Shown here: positions 1-5,179 of the stretch, piece by piece
Position numbering within the stretch: position 1 is the first letter of the stretch
Layout of the letters: each line of letters begins with the position of its first letter
The notes under the pieces: generated by a model
What the model was told of the DNA's origin: nothing
What the model saw: the letters and a program-made list of their open reading frames with translations, nothing else
Database searches by the model: none
NCBI GenBank assembly: GCA_013151875.1
Contig: JAADHL010000363.1
Location: forward strand, 1 to 5,179
Length of the DNA: 5,179 bases
Reading direction: 5' to 3'
Source of the DNA: Deltaproteobacteria bacterium
Lineage (GTDB): Bacteria; Myxococcota_A; UBA9042; DTJE01
Translations under genes and position numbers: made by a program

Positions 1-220
1 CGTTCAGCATGTCGACACCCTCGAAAACCACGCGCCCGAATGCAACGGCCTCTGGAGGCAGCAGGCCCAGCACCGCGGAAACCAGGGTGGATTTTCCGCA
101 CCCGGACTGCCCCACAACTGCAAGGACCTTGCCTTTCCTCAGTTCCGCCGAAACGCCCCTGACGGCCTCCACGTCGCCCCCGGGCGTCGTGTAGGTCACA
201 CTGAGTTCGCCGATGGACAA
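1..220 (-). CDS. ABC transporter ATP-binding protein, OppD/DppD-like (partial, N-terminus only)
   Basis: Cytoplasmic ATPase subunit of an ABC importer; only about 73 N-terminal residues are in the window and the gene continues past the left edge. The translation contains a clear Walker A P-loop, GQSGCGKST, at about residues 37-45 (bases 86-112). An N-terminal beta-strand (GELSVTYTTPGGDVEAVRGV) precedes it, and LGLLPPEAVAFGRVVFEGVD follows. The P-loop context and the 'LGLLP...G.V.F.G.D' stretch are typical of the peptide/nickel (Opp/Dpp) group, so that substrate class is an inference; Walker B and the signature motif are off the window. The start is uncertain. A TTG at 218-220 gives the usual family N-terminus and lies 10 bases after the upstream stop codon. 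An in-frame ATG at 263-265 would add 15 residues and overlap the upstream gene by 35 bases. Neither has a strong Shine-Dalgarno sequence. Probably in an operon with the 120-residue gene upstream. Confidence 0.85.
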   Translation of the reverse strand, partial: MSIGELSVTYTTPGGDVEAVRGVSAELRKGKVLAVVGQSGCGKSTLVSAVLGLLPPEAVAFGRVVFEGVDMLN

Positions 221-230
221 CGACCCTGGT

Positions 231-593
231 TCAGCCTTTCTTTTTGTCAGCGAAAATATCGTCATAATCGATGTTCTCGAAGACCCGTTCAGGGTCATAG
301 GTGTCCATGGCAGCCAGGAAGGCATCGAAGGTCTCGCGGGCGAAAGACTCGACCTCGGACCGTTTGCCGTCCATTGACAGCACCTGCGCGTTTGCATGCG
401 CCCTTGCGATATTGAAGTCCATGTGGCGCGTGTCCTCGGGCGACATGCGTAGTTCGACCATCAGCGACACCAGTTCCGTATGGTCGATTCCGAAGTGGGC
501 GGCCAGCGAGTGCTGATTGAAAAAGCGGTATTCCCAATCCAAGCCAAGGCCCAGGTAGTAGCCGCAGAAAATCTGAAAAGGCGAAGGTTTCAT
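231..593 (-). CDS. Conserved-looking hypothetical protein, 120 aa
   Basis: I do not recognise a named family. The product is small, acidic overall and probably soluble and cytoplasmic, since no signal peptide or membrane segment is visible. The N-terminus (MKPSPFQIFCGYYLGL) is aromatic-rich. Residues about 25-60 (FFNQHSLAAHFGIDHTELV) look like a helix-turn-helix-sized helical segment, but this is not a convincing DNA-binding motif. The rest is predicted helical, with an acidic stretch (ENIDYDDIFAD) before a lysine-rich end (KKKG). The gene sits just upstream of the ABC ATPase gene on the same strand, 10 bases or fewer apart or overlapping depending on the ATPase start, which suggests co-transcription. 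Codon use is like the neighbours, and antisense frames over the same stretch are shorter and low-complexity. No Shine-Dalgarno sequence is seen before the ATG; see the promoter entry at 601-609. Could be an accessory or regulatory protein, but nothing in the sequence proves this. Confidence 0.75.
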   Translation of the reverse strand: MKPSPFQIFCGYYLGLGLDWEYRFFNQHSLAAHFGIDHTELVSLMVELRMSPEDTRHMDFNIARAHANAQVLSMDGKRSEVESFARETFDAFLAAMDTYDPERVFENIDYDDIFADKKKG

Positions 594-600
594 CGATGCG

Positions 601-609
601 ATAATAGCA
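601..609 (-). promoter_or_regulatory. Extended -10 promoter for the 120-aa gene, possibly leaderless
   Basis: On the minus strand the sequence reads TGCTATTAT, which fits an extended -10 (TGn plus TATAAT with five of six matches). Its downstream edge is only seven bases from the ATG at 593, so transcription would start at or next to the A of the start codon. There is no good -35 at 17 bases (TGTCCA, three of six), which extended -10 promoters tolerate. No Shine-Dalgarno sequence lies before the ATG, consistent with a leaderless mRNA. This is inferred from sequence only. Confidence 0.4.
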
Positions 610-623
610 AGTCCCGCCCGGAC

Positions 624-652
624 TGGACAGGTTGTTGTCCTCGGGCTAGATT
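624..652 (+). promoter_or_regulatory. Sigma-70-type promoter for tRNA-Leu
   Basis: TGGACA (624-629, five of six matches to TTGACA), a 17-base spacer, then TAGATT (647-652, four of six matches to TATAAT). The predicted transcription start at about 659 is roughly 13 bases before the mature 5' end of the tRNA, giving a short leader for RNase P to remove. The promoter lies back-to-back with the one for the 120-aa gene. Confidence 0.45.
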
Positions 653-670
653 TCCTTAAGTTTTTCCCCG

Positions 671-753
<83 letters not shown>

Positions 754-780
754 CTCCGCGGCGATTGTCGTTTAATGCAG

Positions 781-795
781 CCCGCTTCGGGGTTT
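781..795 (+). terminator. Possible weak terminator after tRNA-Leu
   Basis: CCCG-CTT-CGGG (781-791) can form a short GC-rich hairpin, followed by GTTT. The stem is only four base pairs and the T-run is three bases, so this is a weak candidate. It is listed because it lies between the tRNA and the next gene's putative promoter. Confidence 0.2.
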
Positions 796-801
796 CCAAG
801 G

Positions 802-828
802 TTTACTACTTGCCTGAAATCATAGAAT
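802..828 (+). promoter_or_regulatory. Possible promoter of the caspase-like lipoprotein gene
   Basis: TAGAAT (823-828) matches five of six bases of the -10 consensus. TTTACT (802-807) matches four of six bases of the -35 but with a short 15-base spacer. A start near 835 would leave a leader of about 19 bases that still contains the GAGGAGG ribosome-binding site. The -10 overlaps the alternative upstream ATG at 827, which argues against that start. Confidence 0.3.
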
Positions 829-840
829 GTCCTTGAAATC

Positions 841-847
841 GAGGAGG
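841..847 (+). promoter_or_regulatory. Ribosome-binding site fixing the lipoprotein start at 854
   Basis: GAGGAGG is a near-perfect Shine-Dalgarno sequence, six bases before the ATG at 854. The in-frame ATG at 827 lies upstream of this site and has none of its own. The choice of 854 also places a lipoprotein-type signal peptide exactly at the N-terminus. Confidence 0.85.
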
Positions 848-853
848 ACCGAG

Positions 854-3112
854 ATGAAAAAAAATGCAATCAACTTGGCGGTGGCCGGACTGCTGTTCGG
901 ATGGACGGCGTGCGGCGGCGACGGGGGCGGCGGCGCTTTCCAAAGCGAATTGTCCCTGACGCCCGACAGCATCTTTGTCGGGTGCCTGAACTTTGAAGAG
1001 TGCACCGTCACGGCCCGCGTCACTCTGACCGGCGCAGCGGACCGGGTGACCCTGGAACAGGTTGCATCGGCGGACGGTGGGGCCGTGGTTTCGGACCTCG
1101 CAGTGATGATGGACAACGGCGACGCCGCCATCCAGGGCGACGACATCGCCGGCGACAACGTGTACAGCGCCATCGTACAGTTCAACCCGACTGCGCCCGG
1201 GTTCATCTATGTCCGGGTCAATGCGGACGGCAACAGGTCCGATGTCCTGACCATCGGAGTCATCAAGCACCTGAGCGACGCGGAGTGGACCGCCACCACG
1301 CAGACCATTCCTGCGGCGGCGAACGACTGCTACAAGAAAAGCGCCGACCTGGCAGCGGCCGTTGCCTGTGTGGAAGCTATCGACGGCATCGCAAAGGCCG
1401 CGACTTCCGAGGGAGGTAACGGAATCTGGTACGTGTACGACAACGGCATCCTCGGCGGGGTCATGCCGACCGAGGTCGCTGCCGAAACCGCCGCGCCGGA
1501 CAATCCTCTCAACAAGAAGGGCGGCGTCCCGGGACGCATGGCGCGCGGACGCGCGGTTGTCTCGATTGCCAGGCGACCTATCCGACCCATAGAAAAATTT
1601 CCTTCCATCAACGCGCTGGCGGCGTCCGCACTCTCGCCGGATGTCGATCCCGACGCCGTCAAGAGCAAGTCCGCCATCTATCTGGGCCCCTACCTCTCGT
1701 TCTTCGGAGCCGACGATGACTACAACGGGGCCTGGAAGCTGATCAAGAAATCGGAATGCCCGAAATTCGACACCAAGGAGCTAAAGAACGGCGAGGTCTC
1801 GCCCGCCAGCTTCAAGAATCTCAGCAACTATGGGATCGTGATCATCTCGACCCACGGGGACAACTGGTACAATGGACTTTTCAGCGAGTGGAAGGACCTG
1901 TTCGGAAACAAGGCCGCGTCGGCGCCGGGATTCCTGAGTCCCTTCACGGGCGACCTGTCGTGGCCCATCCTGCTGACCGGCGTAAAGGCCGCCGCTACCG
2001 GCAAGACATGGGAGGCCGATCTCAAATGGCACCGCCTGGTCATCACGGGAAGCGGCACCCTGGCCCTCACCCCCAGGTTCATCAGTAAATACAACGGCAA
2101 GTTCCCGGATAGCATCGTGTACATGAGCGCCTGCCGCAGCGCCTGGAACAGCTCGCTGGCGGATGCGTTCATCGCCAAGGGAGCGGGCGCAGTCATAGGG
2201 TTCAGCGATTACGTGTACGCAGGATGGGCCAAGCGTCACGGCGAGGCCATCTTTGGGCCTGATCCGCTTGGAAACGTCGTCAACTCGATGTTGCCGTTGA
2301 CCGACACCACCAAGGGCAAGACCAAGGTACAGTCCATCAAGGATGCCTATGGCGCATCCACGGCCCAGTACGGACTGACCACGAGGACCGCGGCGCCTCA
2401 TGGCGCGCAGGGAAACGGCAACGGAGCCTACGACGCCAACGACCCCGAGGAAACAACCATCAGGCTGTTCCCTTCGGCCGCCGGGAAAAACCTGAACGTG
2501 CCGCCGATCATCAACGGCGGGTTCGAGGAAGGTTCGGCCCTGGGGTGGGTCTCGTCCGGTGACTACCGCGTCCTGTCCGCCCTTGGCGATGTAAGCGCGC
2601 AAGAGGGCGCGTACATGGGTGTGATCACCACCGGTCTGGGCACCTACGGCTCGGAACTGACCGAAAGCGTGCTCCAGCAGACCATGTGCATCCCGGCCAA
2701 GTCCAAGACCATCACCTTCAAGTATGACTTCATCACCGAGGAGGCCATGTGCTACGTGGGCGACATCTACAACGACACGTTCAAGGCCGAAATCCTGGAC
2801 AAGGACGGTGTCGTCCAGGCGACAGCGGTCACCGAATCGGTCAACGGCTCCTCGTGGGGTTTTCTGGGCGGCGACTATTTCGCAGGGGGAGACTCCTACG
2901 GCAACCCTCAGACTTGCGTGGACGAGGATGGCAACAAGGTCTACGACGACGGCACCTATCACACTGGATGGGGTTCGGGCAGTTTCGACGTGAGCGCCTA
3001 CGCGGGGGCGGGCAAGCCATACACGCTGCGCTTCCGCGTCTGGGACGAGGGCGACAGCGTCTGGGACTCAGCCGCCACCGTGGACAATGTGCAGATCAAC
3101 CTGGGTAACTGA
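854..3112 (+). CDS. Predicted lipoprotein with a caspase-fold (clan CD, CHAT/C25-like) peptidase domain
   Basis: Predicted envelope-anchored, 752-residue multi-domain protein, likely a cysteine peptidase. Residues 1-19 are a signal peptide (MKKNAIN, hydrophobic LAVAGLLFG) ending at WTAC, so Cys20 is the probable lipid anchor, followed by the linker GGDGGGG. Residues about 30-137 look like an Ig-type beta domain with a Cys44/Cys50 pair and a DNGD...GDDIAGDNVYSA turn (87-106), as in other bacterial extracellular domains. Residues about 270-460 resemble the caspase fold. The strand GIVIISTHGD carries His334 and the strand SIVYMSACRS carries Cys427, followed by LADAFIAKGAGAVIGFSDYV, the pattern of CHAT and gingipain-type domains. 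Residues about 550-752 are probably a jelly-roll binding domain: NGGFEEGSALGW at the start, DSAATVDNVQI at the end. The region 140-270 is Ala-rich and may be a linker or propeptide. The start follows the ribosome-binding site at 841-847. Activity and substrate are unknown. The caspase-like call rests on motif recognition; a pseudo-peptidase cannot be excluded, but both dyad residues are present. Confidence 0.85.
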   Translation: MKKNAINLAVAGLLFGWTACGGDGGGGAFQSELSLTPDSIFVGCLNFEECTVTARVTLTGAADRVTLEQVASADGGAVVSDLAVMMDNGDAAIQGDDIAGDNVYSAIVQFNPTAPGFIYVRVNADGNRSDVLTIGVIKHLSDAEWTATTQTIPAAANDCYKKSADLAAAVACVEAIDGIAKAATSEGGNGIWYVYDNGILGGVMPTEVAAETAAPDNPLNKKGGVPGRMARGRAVVSIARRPIRPIEKFPSINALAASALSPDVDPDAVKSKSAIYLGPYLSFFGADDDYNGAWKLIKKSECPKFDTKELKNGEVSPASFKNLSNYGIVIISTHGDNWYNGLFSEWKDLFGNKAASAPGFLSPFTGDLSWPILLTGVKAAATGKTWEADLKWHRLVITGSGTLALTPRFISKYNGKFPDSIVYMSACRSAWNSSLADAFIAKGAGAVIGFSDYVYAGWAKRHGEAIFGPDPLGNVVNSMLPLTDTTKGKTKVQSIKDAYGASTAQYGLTTRTAAPHGAQGNGNGAYDANDPEETTIRLFPSAAGKNLNVPPIINGGFEEGSALGWVSSGDYRVLSALGDVSAQEGAYMGVITTGLGTYGSELTESVLQQTMCIPAKSKTITFKYDFITEEAMCYVGDIYNDTFKAEILDKDGVVQATAVTESVNGSSWGFLGGDYFAGGDSYGNPQTCVDEDGNKVYDDGTYHTGWGSGSFDVSAYAGAGKPYTLRFRVWDEGDSVWDSAATVDNVQINLGN

Positions 3113-3174
3113 GTCCCAATCTTCGTCATCCCCAGACTTCACGGGGCGGGCCGGGATTCCCTGAGCGGGGTCGC

Positions 3175-4338
3175 CTACTTCGCGGCTTTGTATGGTTGGG
3201 GCCGCTTGCCGCTGAAGATCAGCTTTTCGGCGTTCGTTACATACAGCTTTTGCAGCACGTCGGGTGGCAATTTGATGCCGTCCACCTTCCAACGTCCCTG
3301 AATGGGTGTGGGGTGCTCCATCTGTTTTTGATCGGTCTCGAAATACCGCCAGTGACGCTCATAGAATTCCTCGGCGTCGTCCAGATCCGGCTCCTCGCCG
3401 GGCACGTACCAGACCGAACCAAGTTGCATGTTTCCATCGCCGCCTGAAATGAAATCGGACCCAAAGAGAATCCGGTCCTGGTGCTTGATGAAAAACGCCC
3501 TGACATCCTTGGCCGGGTGCCTGCCGATCTCCGGAACCCGGGCCGACGTGTCCACGTACACGTTGGGAAGGGTGTCGAGCAGTTTATCGACTATATCCAG
3601 CCTCTCGGGATAATTGGCCATGTGAATCAGCAGGAACACGGTCTCGGGATGCCGCTCGATCACCCGATCACGGGCCGCGAGCAGTTCATCATGGCTTGGA
3701 AAGTCCTTTCCATAGAAACTCCAATCCTCGGCGATCTTCAGTTCGTCGTAACGCTCGTTTTCGGGCGTGACCGGCTGGAAAAAGGCGACGGGATCGGCGA
3801 CGTGCCAGGCCACAATCAATCCCAGTCTGCCGCAGGCCGCAAAGATGGGATCCAATCTGGGGTCATCGATCTTCACCAGGGATCCGTCGGCATTACGGAC
3901 CTTCAGCCCCAGTGCCTTGAATATCTTGATCCCCACGACTCCATCCTTCTTTGCCTTTTCCAGCAGCCTGACCTGCTCGTCCACGAACCCGGGTTCGTTG
4001 AACCTGCTCCAGCGGATGTTGGAAAAGACACGCATGCGGCCTTTCAGGATCTTCTGCATGGCCATCGTCGCGCGGTATTTGGCTGACCCAGGGGAGCCGC
4101 CGCTTTTTACAGCGAATCGCCCAATGCCGGCGCGATCGAAAACCTTCAGCGCCGTTTCCAGGCCGACCATGGTCGGAAAAATGTGAACGTGGGAATCGAT
4201 GACCGGCCGGCCCAGGTGCCATACATGCCCTTTCACGGCGCCGGTCGCCGATGCGGCCGGACCGGACTCGGCCTCATGGGAGTTACAACTGCACGCAACA
4301 GCCCCCATGACAAGAAACACGGTCAGAAATCGTCTCAT
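3175..4338 (-). CDS. Predicted lipoprotein amidohydrolase (amidohydrolase-2 family, TIM-barrel metal hydrolase)
   Basis: Metal-dependent hydrolase of 387 residues with an export signal; the substrate is unknown. Residues 1-15 (MRRFLTVFLVMGAVA) form a signal peptide, and Cys16 or Cys18 (ACSC) is the likely lipid anchor, followed by a short Ser/Ala/Gly linker. The catalytic domain starts at VIDSHVHIF with the metal-binding pair His50/His52. Further expected ligands are His179 (VAWHVADP), His239 (LLIHMAN) and Asp295 (ILFGSDF); Lys138 (GIKIFK) sits at a conserved strand end. The C-terminal part (WRYFETD, HPTPIQGRW, DGIKLPPDVLQKLYVTNAEKL) matches the barrel-closing region of this family. An ATG at 4374 would add 12 residues. 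The start at 4338 is preferred because it has the signal peptide directly at the N-terminus, a GAGGTG ribosome-binding site, and a promoter whose -10 covers the longer start. The active site looks intact. The gene is convergent with the caspase-like gene, 62 bases apart. Confidence 0.9.
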   Translation of the reverse strand: MRRFLTVFLVMGAVACSCNSHEAESGPAASATGAVKGHVWHLGRPVIDSHVHIFPTMVGLETALKVFDRAGIGRFAVKSGGSPGSAKYRATMAMQKILKGRMRVFSNIRWSRFNEPGFVDEQVRLLEKAKKDGVVGIKIFKALGLKVRNADGSLVKIDDPRLDPIFAACGRLGLIVAWHVADPVAFFQPVTPENERYDELKIAEDWSFYGKDFPSHDELLAARDRVIERHPETVFLLIHMANYPERLDIVDKLLDTLPNVYVDTSARVPEIGRHPAKDVRAFFIKHQDRILFGSDFISGGDGNMQLGSVWYVPGEEPDLDDAEEFYERHWRYFETDQKQMEHPTPIQGRWKVDGIKLPPDVLQKLYVTNAEKLIFSGKRPQPYKAAK

Positions 4339-4344
4339 TTCAGA

Positions 4345-4350
4345 CACCTC
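4345..4350 (-). promoter_or_regulatory. Ribosome-binding site fixing the amidohydrolase start at 4338
   Basis: The minus strand reads GAGGTG, a six-base match to the anti-Shine-Dalgarno complement (AGGAGGTGA), six bases before the ATG at 4338. The alternative ATG at 4374 has no comparable site. Confidence 0.75.
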
Positions 4351-4374
4351 AGAGCACGTGTGAACCCGCAGCAA

Positions 4375-4403
4375 AGCATAAACGGTGAATGACGGACTGT
4401 CGA
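4375..4403 (-). promoter_or_regulatory. Sigma-70-type promoter for the amidohydrolase gene
   Basis: On the minus strand, TCGACA (4403-4398, five of six matches to TTGACA), a 17-base spacer, then TATGCT (4380-4375, four of six matches to TATAAT). Transcription would begin near 4368, about 30 bases before the ATG at 4338, so the hydrolase can be expressed separately from the upstream helicase. No clear terminator separates the two genes, so read-through is also possible. Confidence 0.45.
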
Positions 4404-4412
4404 ACGGGTTTT

Positions 4413-5179
4413 TCAGCGCCGCCTGCGCGGACGGCCGCGGTCGCCGGACGGGGGTTTGGGGCCCCGGTCGCGGCTGCGATCGCGATCGCGTTCCTTGCTG
4501 TCTTCGAGAGGGGCCTTGGCCAGGTACTCGTCCACGAGAAAGGAAACCACCGACTCGACATCGGGGTCGGTCAGTATCTCTCTGGCAATGGTCCTGAACT
4601 CCTCGGGCACCACCTTGCCGGCCTCGAGCATTTCCTTGATCTTGCGGATCCGTCGATGGGACAGCATCTTCAAAGCCTCCTCGTGGGACGGCGCCTCGTA
4701 GCGGACGACGTCAAGGCCGTACTTGTATGACAGCTTCTGCAGGCCGTGCAGATCGGCGCGGCCGACAAGAGTCACCGCCCTGCCCTTCCGATCGACCCTG
4801 CCGGTGCGACCGGTCCTGTGGATGTACAGTTCCACGTCGTGGGGAAACTCGTAGTGGATCACGCAGGGCAGAAACGAGATGTCGATGCCGCGCGCCGCTA
4901 TGTCGGTGGCAACCAGGAACCTCTGCTCGCCGGCCTTCATGCGGCCCATGACCTCCTCGCGCTTCTTCTGGGGGAGGTCGCTGTTCAAAAGCACGGCGTT
5001 GTATCCCCGCCTCCTCAGATAGGCCGTGACCATCTCGGTGTCGACCTTGGTGTTGCAGAATATGATGGCGCAGGCGGGGTCCTCGGCCTCCAGAACCGAG
5101 ACCAACGAACGTGGACGCGGCACCGTGGTATCGATCATGTACGCGACGTTGTCGATGCGTTCGACGTCCACGCGGTCGA
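4413..5179 (-). CDS. DEAD-box RNA helicase, C-terminal part (partial)
   Basis: ATP-dependent RNA helicase, a cytoplasmic RNA-remodelling enzyme used in ribosome assembly, mRNA decay or cold response. About 254 C-terminal residues are present and the frame is open to the right edge, so the Q motif, Walker A and DEAD box lie outside the window. Visible RecA-2 motifs, numbered from the GTG codon at 5169-5171, are motif IV AIIFCNTK (35-42), motif V FLVATDIAARGIDI (85-98) and motif VI YIHRTGRTGR (116-125). The segment where most relatives have HGD before a Q-x-x-R reads LNSDLPQKKRE (62-72), a variant form. Residues about 160-220 form a helical extension of the kind seen after the core. The end is a low-complexity Arg/Asp/Gly/Pro tail (RDRDRSRDRG... 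RRRR) that probably binds RNA. The GTG at 5171 is unlikely to be the real start, because the frame continues upstream of it and the whole first RecA domain is still missing. Confidence 0.93.
   Translation of the reverse strand, partial: DRVDVERIDNVAYMIDTTVPRPRSLVSVLEAEDPACAIIFCNTKVDTEMVTAYLRRRGYNAVLLNSDLPQKKREEVMGRMKAGEQRFLVATDIAARGIDISFLPCVIHYEFPHDVELYIHRTGRTGRVDRKGRAVTLVGRADLHGLQKLSYKYGLDVVRYEAPSHEEALKMLSHRRIRKIKEMLEAGKVVPEEFRTIAREILTDPDVESVVSFLVDEYLAKAPLEDSKERDRDRSRDRGPKPPSGDRGRPRRRR

Noticed and set aside
827..853. Upstream ATG of the caspase-like lipoprotein
   Set aside because: It would put a charged stretch (SLKSRRTE) before the signal peptide, it lies inside the likely -10 element, and the GAGGAGG site serves the ATG at 854.
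1781..2962. 393-codon open frame on the minus strand inside the caspase-like gene
   Set aside because: It is antisense to a gene with signal peptide, ribosome-binding site and recognisable domains. Its translation is Val/Gly/Arg-rich without a family match, as expected in high-GC DNA.
3481..4086. 201-codon open frame on the plus strand inside the amidohydrolase gene
   Set aside because: It is antisense to a gene with an intact metal site, and has no ribosome-binding site or recognisable domain.
854..4338. Caspase-like protein and amidohydrolase as one operon or defence system
   Set aside because: The genes are convergent, each has its own candidate promoter, and no effector or sensor partner typical of CHAT-based defence is present.
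4476..4489. Two overlapping GCGATCGC palindromes (HIP1-like)
   Set aside because: They fall in the codons for the Arg-Asp repeats of the helicase tail, and no further copies were noticed, so they are a by-product of coding.

Overview
The window looks like a stretch of chromosome from a GC-rich, Gram-negative bacterium. Two of its proteins begin with lipoprotein-type signal peptides. One of them follows its lipid-anchor cysteine with a Gly/Asp-rich linker and then builds a multi-domain surface protein, a style common in Myxococcota, Bradymonadota and other former 'Deltaproteobacteria'. That assignment is inference from style; no taxonomic marker is complete here.

Left edge (1-593, minus strand): the N-terminal part of an ABC-transporter ATPase, most like the peptide/nickel (OppD/DppD) type, runs off the left end. 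A 120-residue protein of unknown function lies directly upstream of it and is probably co-transcribed. That small gene has no ribosome-binding site but has an extended -10 promoter element placed so that its mRNA could start at the AUG.

Middle (594-3112, plus strand): a short divergent promoter region is followed by a complete tRNA-Leu (anticodon TAG, long variable arm, no encoded CCA). Next comes a 752-residue predicted lipoprotein. It combines an Ig-like N-terminal domain, a caspase-fold (clan CD, CHAT/C25-like) domain with an apparent His334/Cys427 dyad, and a C-terminal beta-sandwich that looks like a binding domain. This is the most interesting gene in the window.

Right part (3175-5179, minus strand): a predicted lipoprotein metal-dependent hydrolase of the amidohydrolase-2 family converges on the protease-like gene. 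Upstream of it lies the C-terminal half of a DEAD-box RNA helicase that runs off the right end. The hydrolase has its own plausible promoter in the 74-base gap after the helicase.

The genes do not form one obvious pathway. The two predicted lipoproteins could act together in the envelope, but they are convergent, so this is only a suggestion. No mobile elements, CRISPR arrays or long repeats are visible.
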